Positions 1 through 7,576 of a stretch of 64,000 nucleotides of DNA are shown here, in pieces. The DNA comes from Halolamina sediminis (GTDB taxonomy: Archaea; Halobacteriota; Halobacteria; Halobacteriales; Haloferacaceae). The stretch covers positions 2,294,001 through 2,358,000 of the forward strand of contig NZ_CVUA01000001.1 in NCBI RefSeq assembly GCF_001282785.1. Direction: 5' to 3'. Numbering within the stretch: position 1 is the stretch's first letter; each line of letters opens with the position of its first letter. The notes below the pieces were generated by a model, which had not been told where the DNA came from, did not search any database, and saw only the letters and a program-made list of their open reading frames with translations. The translations under genes and the position numbers were made by a program.

Positions 1-258
1 GGGGTGGGAGGCGACCGTCCCGTCCCAGTGGGTGTCCCAGAGGCGCTTGTTCGCGGCGCGCTGGGCGAGGAGGATCCGGCCGTCCTCGTCGAACACCAGC
101 GCGGTGAACGCGCGGTGGCGCTCCCCCTCGCCAGTGTGGGCGTCGAGGCGGTTCACGAGTCCGGTCTGCCCGTCGTCGCCGTCGACGGCGACCACGTCCT
201 GCGCTGCGTTGGGGTGGGGCTCGGTGCCACCGCCCGAGTCGGCGTTCTCAGTGCTCAT
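1..258 (-). CDS. idi: isopentenyl-diphosphate delta-isomerase type 1, 3' part cut by window edge
   Basis: The visible 86 codons encode the N-terminus (MSTENADSGGGTEP) followed by a Nudix-fold start: RAFTALVFDEDGRILLAQRA, then WDGTVASHP. These blocks are typical of the type 1 IPP isomerase, which interconverts IPP and DMAPP for archaeal ether-lipid isoprenoids. The catalytic Cys and Glu lie beyond the window edge and cannot be checked. The ATG at 256-258 is the first start after an acidic, flexible haloarchaeal leader. The family assignment rests on the ASHP and LAQRA blocks, so it is good but partial. Confidence 0.82.
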   Translation of the reverse strand, partial: MSTENADSGGGTEPHPNAAQDVVAVDGDDGQTGLVNRLDAHTGEGERHRAFTALVFDEDGRILLAQRAANKRLWDTHWDGTVASHP

Positions 259-312
259 ACGGGGGTCATTGGCCACCGGGGGTAAGGTCGCTTCGATGCC
301 GAACGAGCCCGA

Positions 313-996
313 TCAGGCCTCGACGCCCAGCTCCTCCAGGAGCGTCAGTGCGGCCGCGTGGGAGGAGCCGGGGCCGCGAGCCGTCACGAGGTCGCCGTCG
401 ACGGTGACGGAGGTGTCGGCGTCGAGTTCGGCATCCCAGTTCGCGCCGACGGTCTTGACCTCGTCCTCGACCCAGTAGGGGAGCTTCCGCCCATCGAACA
501 GGTCGCGCTCGTCGACGATCCCCTCCTCCCACGCGTTCGGGAAGCCCGTCACGTCCCGGCCGGCGGCGAGGAACTCGCCGTCGCTGTCGCGGGTGAACGC
601 GAGGATCCCGGCGGCGTGGCAGACGACTAGCGCCGTCCCGTCCTCGCCCTCGACGGCCGTCCGGAGCGCGGCGCGGGCGTGCTTGTCCTGATTGATGTCC
701 CACACGGTGCCGTGGCCGCCGGGGAACACCACCGCGTCGTAGCCCGCCGGCTCGGCGTCGGCCACCGCGATCGGATCGTTGAGCCGCTCGTCAGTCTCGT
801 GGATCTCGCGGAGGCGGTCGGCCTCCTCCTCGCCGATGTCCTCGGGATCGAGCGAGCGCTCGTCGACGACCGGCGGCTCGCCGGTCGGCGTCGCGACGGT
901 CACGTCGACGCCGGCGTCGTTCAGTGTGGTGAGCGGATCGATACACTCCTCGGCCCAGTAGCCTTCCTCGCTGACGATGAATAACGCGTCGGTCAT
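313..996 (-). CDS. DJ-1/PfpI family protein
   Basis: This 227-residue protein starts MTDALFIVSEEGYWAEECIDPL. It has the DJ-1/PfpI layout: a GYDAVVFPGGHG block, a nucleophile elbow with Cys in VVCHAAGIL, and a preceding conserved Glu near the N-terminus. Such proteins include glyoxalase III-like enzymes, chaperones and amidases; the exact reaction cannot be read here. A longer in-frame reading exists upstream but would run into the neighbouring regulator, so the ATG at 994-996 is preferred. The next gene upstream is an Lrp regulator on the same strand 71 bases away. Confidence 0.85.
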   Translation of the reverse strand: MTDALFIVSEEGYWAEECIDPLTTLNDAGVDVTVATPTGEPPVVDERSLDPEDIGEEEADRLREIHETDERLNDPIAVADAEPAGYDAVVFPGGHGTVWDINQDKHARAALRTAVEGEDGTALVVCHAAGILAFTRDSDGEFLAAGRDVTGFPNAWEEGIVDERDLFDGRKLPYWVEDEVKTVGANWDAELDADTSVTVDGDLVTARGPGSSHAAALTLLEELGVEA

Positions 997-1067
997 GCAT
1001 CCGACAGTCGGGGACTGGGAGGGAAAAGCGCTCCCGCCGTGGCACGCGATCCGCCCGCCGGAGGGCT

Positions 1068-1484
1068 TTAGGTCCCGAGCCGCTCGTCGAGGATCAGCCG
1101 GGTAGTGCTCTCCTCGACCTCCTCCTGCTCGCGGGCCCGCGAGATGAGCTCGTTCACCGCCCGGGTATCGACGCAGTCGACGATCAGCACGATGTCGTCC
1201 TCGCCGGAGACCTGCCAGACGAAGTCCACCTCGTCCCACTCAGCCAGCCGCTTGCCCACCTCGTCGGTGTTCACGTCCATCGCGACCGAGATCTCGATCA
1301 TCGCCTTCACGTTCCCGGTCCGGGTGGTCACGGTGAACCGTTCGATCACGCCCTCCTCGACCATCCCCTCCACGCGGTTCCGGACGGTCCCCTCGCTCGT
1401 GCCGACCCGTTCGGCGATCTCGGTGTAGGGCGTCCGGGCGTCCCGCCGGAGGATGTTCAGGATCTCCCGATCGAGTTCGTCCAT
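1068..1484 (-). CDS. Lrp/AsnC family transcriptional regulator
   Basis: The 138 residues begin MDELDREILNILRRDARTPY, the N-terminal HTH of Lrp/AsnC proteins, with the recognition helix near residues 26-45 (IAERVGTSEGTVRNRVEGM). An RAM-type ligand-binding domain follows from about residue 60 (VKAMIEISVAMDVNTDEVG, then VSGEDDIVLIVDC). It is transcribed divergently from carA with 96 bases between start codons, and a perfect palindrome sits in that gap. Control of itself and of carA in response to an amino acid is a reasonable inference. The ligand is not known. Confidence 0.9.
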   Translation of the reverse strand: MDELDREILNILRRDARTPYTEIAERVGTSEGTVRNRVEGMVEEGVIERFTVTTRTGNVKAMIEISVAMDVNTDEVGKRLAEWDEVDFVWQVSGEDDIVLIVDCVDTRAVNELISRAREQEEVEESTTRLILDERLGT

Positions 1485-1515
1485 ACAGTCCCCTGGGACG
1501 CCCCCGTCATACCGA

Positions 1516-1530
1516 TTACGAATTTCGTAA
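1516..1530. promoter_or_regulatory. palindromic operator candidate between Lrp gene and carA
   Basis: Arms ttacgaa and ttcgtaa are perfect inverted repeats around a single central t. The site lies 32 bases ahead of the Lrp start codon and 20 bases ahead of the carA TATA-like ttatag at 1551-1556. Another tcgtaa half site occurs at 1573-1578, right at the carA start. Length and symmetry suit an Lrp dimer. Function is inferred from position. Confidence 0.6.
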
Positions 1531-1580
1531 GAATACTTCGAACGACACAGTTATAGGGCACGATGAGTACGTATCTCGTA

Positions 1581-2639
1581 ATGAGTGCGTACATCGCGCT
1601 GGCCGACGGTCGTGTCGTGGAGGGACGCTCGCGTGCCCCCGGCACGGGCCGGGGCGAGCTCGTCTTCACGACGGCCTACACCGGCTACGAGGAGAGCTTG
1701 ACCGACCCCTCCTACGCCGAGCAGGCGCTGACGTTCTCCTACCCGCTGATCGGGAACTACGGCGTCCGGGAGGAGCGCTTCGAGTCGGACTCGGTCCAGC
1801 CCCGAGTCGCCGTCGCGCGGGAGTTCACCGACGACGTGGCCGACTGGCTCACGGCCGAGGGGATCCCTGCGATCGACGCCGTCGATACCCGGGATCTCGT
1901 CACCTCGATCCGCGAGCAGGGAGCGATGCGCTGTGGCGTCGCCGCCGGCCCGGACGCGACGCCCGAGCAGGCCAAAGCACAGCTCGAGCAGTGCGTCGGG
2001 ATGAGCGAGCACACCGACATCGGCGCACAGGTCAGCGTCGACGAGCCGCAACTGTACGAGGGCAGCGGGCTCACGGTCGCGCTGCTGGACTGCGGCGCGA
2101 AGCAGTCGATCGTCGACTCGCTGACCGCCCGCGACGCCGAGGTGCACGTCCTGCCGTACGACTCGACGCCCGGCGAGGTCGCCGCCATCGAGCCGGATCT
2201 CGTGTTCGTCTCGAACGGGCCGGGCGATCCGGCGAACTTCGAGGCCGCCGGCGAGGTCGTCGAGGAGTTCGCGGGCGAAACTCCGATCGCGGGCATCTGT
2301 CTGGGCCAGCAGGTCGTCGCGCGGTCGCTGGGCGGCGAGACCGAGAAGATGGAGTTCGGCCACCGCGGCCTGAACCAGCCGGTGCGCGATCTCGACTCCG
2401 ACCGCGTGATCATGACGACCCAGAACCACGGCTACAGCGTCGCCGACCCGGGCGAGCTCGCGGTCACGCAGGTCAACGTCAACGACGGCACCGCCGAGGG
2501 GCTGGCGGGCGTCGGGATCGACGTGATCACGCGCCAGTACCACCCCGAGGCCAACCCCGGCCCCCACGACTCGCTCGACTTCTTCGACGACGTGCTCGAG
2601 ATGGCCGAGAACCACGCGCCCGCGGTCGCCTCGGACTGA
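1581..2639 (+). CDS. carA: carbamoyl-phosphate synthase small subunit (glutamine amidotransferase)
   Basis: This 352-residue protein has the CarA N-terminal domain and a C-terminal class I glutaminase domain. The nucleophile Cys240 lies in GICLGQQ, and the catalytic His and Glu in QYHPEANPGP. It supplies ammonia from glutamine to CarB for carbamoyl phosphate, used for arginine and pyrimidines. Two in-frame ATGs exist (1563 and 1581). The second fits a leaderless transcript because ttatag at 1551-1556 lies about 27 bases before it, and it gives the usual start MSAYIALADGR. carB is not downstream; the next gene is an unrelated Rieske protein. Confidence 0.95.
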   Translation: MSAYIALADGRVVEGRSRAPGTGRGELVFTTAYTGYEESLTDPSYAEQALTFSYPLIGNYGVREERFESDSVQPRVAVAREFTDDVADWLTAEGIPAIDAVDTRDLVTSIREQGAMRCGVAAGPDATPEQAKAQLEQCVGMSEHTDIGAQVSVDEPQLYEGSGLTVALLDCGAKQSIVDSLTARDAEVHVLPYDSTPGEVAAIEPDLVFVSNGPGDPANFEAAGEVVEEFAGETPIAGICLGQQVVARSLGGETEKMEFGHRGLNQPVRDLDSDRVIMTTQNHGYSVADPGELAVTQVNVNDGTAEGLAGVGIDVITRQYHPEANPGPHDSLDFFDDVLEMAENHAPAVASD

Positions 2640-2764
2640 GCGGCCGGAAGCTCGCACCTAGCTGAGCGCCCGCGAGCCCGCCCGCCGATCCTGTCGTCGG
2701 CGAAAGAACACGGTAAAACGTTCTTCAGGATACGCTTTAGTCGCTCTCGCCCCCACCTGTGGGT

Positions 2765-4543
2765 ATGGCTACCACAGTCCCCGACGGTTACGTCGCGGTC
2801 GCCGACGAATCGACGCTGCGCGAGGAGGGTCGGACCGTCGCGAGCGCCGACGGCACGCCCGTCGTCGTGTTCCACCACGAAGGGGAGTTCCGCGCGGTCA
2901 ACAACCGCTGTCCCCACATGGGATTCCCCCTCTCCGAGGGGAGCGTCGACGAGGGCGTGCTCACCTGCGAGTGGCACCACGCGCGCTTCGAACTCTCCTG
3001 TGGGGACACGTTCGACCCGTGGGCCGACGACGTGGAGAGCTACCCGATCGAAGTCGTCGACGGCACCGTCTACGTCGATCCAGACCCACAGCGCGACGAG
3101 CCGCCGGCGGTCCACTGGGCCGAGCGGCTGGAGGACGGGTTGGAGCAGAACCTCAGACTCGTCCTCGCGAAATCCGCGATCGGACTGCTCCGGGCCGACG
3201 TGGACCCCGTCGAGCCGTTCGAGACGGCGACCGTGTTCGGCACCAAGTACCGCGAGGGCGGCTGGAGCTCCGGGCTGACGATCCTGACTGCGCTGATGAA
3301 CCGACTGCCCGATCTCGACGAGGCCGATCGGGAGCGCGCGCTCTACCAGGGGCTCGCACAGGTCGCGAGCGACTGCGCCGACCAGCCGCCGAAGTTCGAT
3401 CAGGAGGCGTTCGAGGCGACGGACGTGTCGTTCTCGCGGCTGCAGGCGTGGTTCCGGGAGAACGTCGAGGTGCGTGACGCAGACGGCGCCGAGCGCGTGT
3501 TGCGGACCGCCGTCGCCGCCGACTGCACGCCCGAGCAGCTGACCGAGATGCTCACGGCGGCGGCGACCGACCACCGCTACCTCGACACCGGCCACCGCTT
3601 CGACCACCTGAACAAGGCGACAGAGGCGCTTGACCACGTCGGCTGGGACCACCCCGAGAGCGCGGACGTGCTGGCGTCGCTGGTACGCGGGCTCGCGACC
3701 GCCGAGCGCAGCGAGGAGCTCTCCTCGTGGCGCCAGCCGGATGATCTCGCGGGCCGCAGCGCCGAGTCGTTCGACCGACTGGACGAGATGGTCGGCGAGG
3801 GAGAGGAGAAAACGTGGTCCGAACCGGACGACTTCACCGACCGCCTCCACAGCGAGGAGCCGGCAGCGGTGTACGACGCACTCGACGACGCGATCCGCGC
3901 CGGCGCGACCGTCGAGCAGTTAGCCCGCGCGGTGACGTTCGCGGCGGGCAAGCGCGTCGCACTGTTCTCGACGGCCAACGAGTTCAACGACTGGAACACG
4001 GTCCACCACACGTTCACCTACGCAAATGCGGTCCACCGCGCGGCCCAGCGCGCGCCCACGACCGAACTCTACCGCGGCGTGTACGACGCGGCGACGAACG
4101 TCTACCTCGACCGCTTCCTCAACACCCCGCCGGCGCCCGAGCCGTCGGTCGACGAGAGCGCCGATCCGGAGGCGGAGATCCGCGAACTGCTGCACTGCTT
4201 CGAGATGGAGGGCGAGGTGAACGCCGCCGGCACGCACGCCGCGAACTTCCTCGATGCGGGCGGCGACCCCGAGCGCCTGAAGGCGGAACTCGGCGGCGCG
4301 CTGCTCCGGGAGGATACGGGATTCCACACGTTCCAGGCGCTCGAGGCCGGCCTCCGGCAGTTCGACCTGCGGGACGATCCGGCGGAGCGGCGGGTGCTCG
4401 CGACTGCGGTCGCGCGCTACCTCGCGGCGCACTACCCGACCCGGCGGGAGCGCGAGCAGACGTACTCCATCGCGTCGCGGCTCCACCGTGGGGAGCGGAT
4501 CCACGAGGAGAGCGGTGGGGCGACGGGGGCCGCGGACGACTAG
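2765..4543 (+). CDS. Rieske [2Fe-2S] domain fused to a long helical domain of unknown function
   Basis: The 592 residues begin with a Rieske domain of about 110 residues. Cluster ligands are C49-x-H51 in NRCPHMGF and C68-x2-H71 in TCEWHH, the ferredoxin-type pattern. The remaining 480 residues are alpha-helical and rich in His and acidic residues (DTGHRFDHLNKATEALDHVGWD-type segments, NDWNTVHHTFTYANA). They carry no dehydrogenase or oxygenase motif I can name; a distant link to questin-oxidase-like helical proteins is possible but unproven. The ATG at 2765 is preferred over a GTG two codons earlier, with a TATA-like ctttag near 2734-2739. No operon partner is evident. Confidence 0.8.
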   Translation: MATTVPDGYVAVADESTLREEGRTVASADGTPVVVFHHEGEFRAVNNRCPHMGFPLSEGSVDEGVLTCEWHHARFELSCGDTFDPWADDVESYPIEVVDGTVYVDPDPQRDEPPAVHWAERLEDGLEQNLRLVLAKSAIGLLRADVDPVEPFETATVFGTKYREGGWSSGLTILTALMNRLPDLDEADRERALYQGLAQVASDCADQPPKFDQEAFEATDVSFSRLQAWFRENVEVRDADGAERVLRTAVAADCTPEQLTEMLTAAATDHRYLDTGHRFDHLNKATEALDHVGWDHPESADVLASLVRGLATAERSEELSSWRQPDDLAGRSAESFDRLDEMVGEGEEKTWSEPDDFTDRLHSEEPAAVYDALDDAIRAGATVEQLARAVTFAAGKRVALFSTANEFNDWNTVHHTFTYANAVHRAAQRAPTTELYRGVYDAATNVYLDRFLNTPPAPEPSVDESADPEAEIRELLHCFEMEGEVNAAGTHAANFLDAGGDPERLKAELGGALLREDTGFHTFQALEAGLRQFDLRDDPAERRVLATAVARYLAAHYPTRREREQTYSIASRLHRGERIHEESGGATGAADD

Positions 4544-4615
4544 CCAGTTCGAGGGCGCTGCCTCACCTGTTTCGGCCCACACAAGCTTTTTCACCGCCGT
4601 TCGCGTCTGATACGT

Positions 4616-5272
4616 ATGAGCTACGACGCGGTCGTGTTCGACAACGACGGCGTTCTGGTGGACACCACCGACTACGACGTGCTGCAGGAGGCCGCCTGGC
4701 GTGCGTTCGAGGAGGCCGGGGTCGAGGACCCCGATCCCGAGCACGTCGAGGAGGTCGTCGTCGGTGTGACGCCGGAATCGCTGTCAGACGTCTGCGAGCG
4801 GTACGGTCTCTCTGTCGAGGAGTTCTGGCGGGTGCGGGATCGCGCGTCCCACGAGGCACAGCGCGAGCACGTCCACGCCGGCGGGAAGCAGCTGTTCGAC
4901 GACGTCTCGACGCTGTCGGACCTTGACCTCCCGATGGGGGTTGTGAGTTCGAACCAGCAGGAGACGGTGGATTTCCTGCTCGACCACTACGGCGTCTCGG
5001 GGTTGTTCGACACCGCCTACGGTCGACAGCCGACGATCTCGGATCTGCGCCGGAAGAAGCCCGACCCACACTTCCTCGAGAAGGCGCTGTCGGATCTGGA
5101 CGCCGAGGACGCGCTGTACGTCGGCGATCGGGAGAGCGACATCACCGCGGCGGTCAACGCCGGCGTCGAGTCGGCGTTCATCCGCCGGCCCCACCGTCGG
5201 CACCACGAGCTGTCGGTGCAGCCCGACCACGTGGTGGACGACCTGCACGACGTGCGGGCGCTCTGTCGGTAG
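4616..5272 (+). CDS. HAD superfamily hydrolase, phosphoglycolate-phosphatase-like
   Basis: The 218 residues carry all HAD motifs: motif I FDNDGVLVD (Asp9 and Asp11), motif II MGVVSSNQ, motif III Lys in RRKKPDP and motif IV YVGDRESDI. A helical cap lies between motifs I and II, as in phosphoglycolate phosphatase and beta-phosphoglucomutase relatives. Soluble Mg-dependent phosphatase activity is expected; the substrate is not determined. It is a single gene with its own TATA-like region around 4585-4590 and a very short leader. Confidence 0.9.
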   Translation: MSYDAVVFDNDGVLVDTTDYDVLQEAAWRAFEEAGVEDPDPEHVEEVVVGVTPESLSDVCERYGLSVEEFWRVRDRASHEAQREHVHAGGKQLFDDVSTLSDLDLPMGVVSSNQQETVDFLLDHYGVSGLFDTAYGRQPTISDLRRKKPDPHFLEKALSDLDAEDALYVGDRESDITAAVNAGVESAFIRRPHRRHHELSVQPDHVVDDLHDVRALCR

Positions 5273-5347
5273 TTCTGGGTTCGTTTTCGGCGAGTTCGGA
5301 GTACAGTGCGCTCCTTCGACGGTAGCTGGCCGTGGGGACATAGCTGC

Positions 5348-5403
5348 GACAGCAACCGCGACAGCATCGAGATGCTGGTGCTGCCGCGGTCGCGGTTGCT
5401 GTC
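5348..5403. repeat. solo hairpin related to the miniature element ends
   Basis: Perfect 15-base arms at 5348-5362 and 5389-5403 (gacagcaaccgcgac against its complement) flank a smaller palindrome agcatc-ga-gatgct at 5363-5376. The same words (gcgacagcaac, aacagcatctcg) form the outer ends of the larger elements at 9585-9918 and 60082-60533. This looks like a collapsed or minimal member of that family. It lies in the 200-base spacer between two convergent genes, where it could also act as a terminator. Confidence 0.65.
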
Positions 5404-5473
5404 ACCGTCGCAGTCCCGAGTCCAGTAGTCGACGACCGGACCGAATCCGAAAACAGACGAAACCCGTCCGAAT

Positions 5474-5728
5474 CTACTCCTTCATCGCCCAGACACCAAC
5501 GACACCCAACAGCAGCGCCGGGACGAACGGCAGCGCCAGCATCGCCACCAAAAACGGCACGTGATCGGCCAACAGCGTCGGGTAGACGTAGATGAATCCC
5601 GGGATCACCAGCGTCGCCAGCGCGACCACGACGACGAGCAGCGTGCCGCTGGGACCGCCCCCATCGCCGTCCGACTCGCCGTCGACGCTATCCGGCGTGT
5701 GCGTGTACCCGTCGTCCTCAGAGTTCAC
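5474..5728 (-). CDS. small two-helix membrane protein
   Basis: This 84-residue protein has an acidic Gly/Asp-rich N-terminus of about 28 residues. Two hydrophobic helices follow (about residues 29-49 and 58-80: LLVVVVALATLVIPGFIYVY and a segment ending VVGVWAMKE). No family is recognised. Its ATG lies inside the end of the upstream reductase gene, with an 11-base overlap, so the two are translationally coupled. A membrane partner for that enzyme is possible but unsupported. Confidence 0.7.
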   Translation of the reverse strand: MNSEDDGYTHTPDSVDGESDGDGGGPSGTLLVVVVALATLVIPGFIYVYPTLLADHVPFLVAMLALPFVPALLLGVVGVWAMKE

Positions 5729-6758
5729 TGTCGGGCTTTAGCACCACCTTCCCAAAGCCCTCCCGGTTCTCCAGCATCTCGTGGCCGCGGGCGGCCTCGG
5801 ACATCGGCACCACCTCCCGGATCCGCGGCTCGAACGTCCCGTCCCAGACGAGCGAGAGGGCGTCGTCGGCCTCGCCGGGGGTAGCCATCGTCGAACCCAG
5901 CACGGAGAGCTGGTTCCAGAAGATGCGGTTCACGTCGGTGTGGGGCTGCCCGCCGGCGGTGGCGCCGCAGGTCACGAGCTTCCCACCCTTTGCGAGGGAG
6001 GCTAGTGAGTCCGACCACGACTCGCCGGCGACGTGATCGACGACCACGTCGACGCCGCGCTTGCCCGTCAGCTCCCGGATCTCGTCGGCGTAGTTCGTCT
6101 CCGTGTAGTCGATGACGTGGTCGGCGCCGCAGTCCGCGGCGTAGCCCAGCTTCTCCTCGCTGGAGGCGGTCGCGTACACCTCGTCGGCGACGTGGTCGGC
6201 GATCTGGACCGCCGCGTGGCCCACACCGCCGGAAGCGCCGAGGACGAGCACCGAGTCGGTCGGCGAGAGGTCCGCGCGGGTGACGAGCATCCGCCACGCG
6301 GTCTGGAACACGAGCGACGCCGACCCCGCGACCGCCCAGTCAACGCCCTCCGGCACGGGGACGAGGTTGTCCGCCGGGACGGTCGCGTACTCCGCGTGGA
6401 CGCCGGGGCGATGCTCGCCGATGATCTGGTAGCGCACGCACATCGACTCCTCGCCGTCGCGGCAGAACTCACAGCGACCGCAGGCGACGCCCGCCGAAAC
6501 CGCCACGCGATCGTTCTGCTCGAACCGCTCGACGTTCTCCCCGGCCTCGACGACGACGCCCGCCGCGTCGCTACCGGGCGTGTGGGGCATCTCGAGGTCG
6601 ATGCCGGGCATCCCTCGCCGGGTCCACACGTCGAGGTGGTTCAGCGCCGCGGCCTTCACGTCGATCTTGACCTCGTCCGCGCCGGGCGTCGGATCGGGGA
6701 TTTCGTCGTACTGGATCACGTCGTGGCCGCCGTGGCCGTGGAACTGGACGGACTTCAT
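5718..6758 (-). CDS. zinc-type alcohol dehydrogenase / quinone oxidoreductase family protein
   Basis: This 346-residue MDR-family enzyme starts MKSVQFHGHGGHDVIQYDE. The GroES-like domain carries a structural-zinc cluster (CGRCEFCRDGEESMC) and the block HTPGSDAAGVV. The Rossmann fold has VLVLGASGGVGHAAVQIA. It should reduce or oxidise a small carbonyl or alcohol with NADP(H); the substrate is not readable. A longer upstream reading is out-competed by the ATG at 6756-6758, which matches the family start. It is followed by an overlapping small membrane protein gene. Confidence 0.88.
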   Translation of the reverse strand: MKSVQFHGHGGHDVIQYDEIPDPTPGADEVKIDVKAAALNHLDVWTRRGMPGIDLEMPHTPGSDAAGVVVEAGENVERFEQNDRVAVSAGVACGRCEFCRDGEESMCVRYQIIGEHRPGVHAEYATVPADNLVPVPEGVDWAVAGSASLVFQTAWRMLVTRADLSPTDSVLVLGASGGVGHAAVQIADHVADEVYATASSEEKLGYAADCGADHVIDYTETNYADEIRELTGKRGVDVVVDHVAGESWSDSLASLAKGGKLVTCGATAGGQPHTDVNRIFWNQLSVLGSTMATPGEADDALSLVWDGTFEPRIREVVPMSEAARGHEMLENREGFGKVVLKPDSEL

Positions 6759-6874
6759 AAGCGAGTGGTTGCGGCGGCGGCGACATAACGGTTGGCGGCA
6801 GCGGGCCGGTGCCGGGGGCGAAGGGCGGACCGCGAGCGCCCGGAGTTTTGTGTCCCGCGATCGGAGAGCGAGAC

Positions 6875-7522
6875 ATGAGCGACGATCCTGCGCACGATCA
6901 CGGCGAACACTCGCATGACGAACACTCACACGACGACGGCGAACCCGGCACCCACGACCACCACCATCACGACCGCGACGAACTCGGTGTCGCCGTCCTC
7001 ACGGTCTCCTCCTCCCGATCGCTCGACGAGGACGCCGGCGGCGACCGGATCGTCGACGCGCTCGGGAATGCCGGCCACGAGATCACCACCCGCGATCTCG
7101 TCCCGGACGACTACGACACGGTGCAGGGGACCGTCGAACGCTTCGTCGACCGCGACGACACCGACGTGGTGGTCACCACCGGCGGCACCGGCGTCACGCC
7201 GGACGACGTGACCGTCGAGGCCGTCGAGCCGCTGCTCGGGAAGGAGCTCCCCGGCTTCGGCGAGCTGTTCCGGCGGCGCTCCTACGAGGAGATCGGGACG
7301 ATGGTCGTCGCGACGCGGGCGACCGCCGGCGTCGCCAACGGCGTCCCCGTGTTCTGTCTGCCCGGAAGCGAGAACGCCGCGGCGCTGGGCGCGGAGCTGA
7401 TCCTCTCGACGGCCGGCCACCTCGCAGGACTGGCGGGGCGGCACGACGACGGTGACGGGCACGAACACGGCGAGAACGGGCACGAACACGGCGAGGACGG
7501 CGCCGACAGCCACGATCACTGA
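6875..7522 (+). CDS. moaB: MoaB/Mog family molybdopterin-binding protein with His-rich ends
   Basis: The core (about residues 35-190 of 215) has the MoaB/MogA fold with VVVTTGGTGVTPDDVTVEAV and the C-terminal FCLPGSENA block. It acts at the adenylation stage of molybdenum cofactor synthesis. Both ends are unusual: the N-terminus is packed with His and Asp (HDHGEHSHDEHSHDD, then DHHHH) and the C-terminus repeats GHEHGEN and GHEHGED. Such tails are typical of metal-binding segments, so metal storage or delivery is a fair guess. The ATG at 6875 follows directly on a TATA-like region. Confidence 0.9.
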   Translation: MSDDPAHDHGEHSHDEHSHDDGEPGTHDHHHHDRDELGVAVLTVSSSRSLDEDAGGDRIVDALGNAGHEITTRDLVPDDYDTVQGTVERFVDRDDTDVVVTTGGTGVTPDDVTVEAVEPLLGKELPGFGELFRRRSYEEIGTMVVATRATAGVANGVPVFCLPGSENAAALGAELILSTAGHLAGLAGRHDDGDGHEHGENGHEHGEDGADSHDH

Positions 7523-7576
7523 CGCTCGGCCCGGACCGACAGAATCACGTCGGCGCTACGAGAACGGCCTGCAAGA

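Noticed and set aside
313..1239. 308-residue version of the DJ-1 gene with a long N-terminal extension
   Set aside because: The extension is Arg/Gly-rich antisense-type text that overlaps the Lrp gene. The fold starts at MTDALFIVS (996).
2432..3850. Long minus-strand reading frame opposite the Rieske gene
   Set aside because: Typical GC-rich shadow frame rich in Val, Arg and Gly with no motif. The plus-strand gene has clear Rieske ligands.
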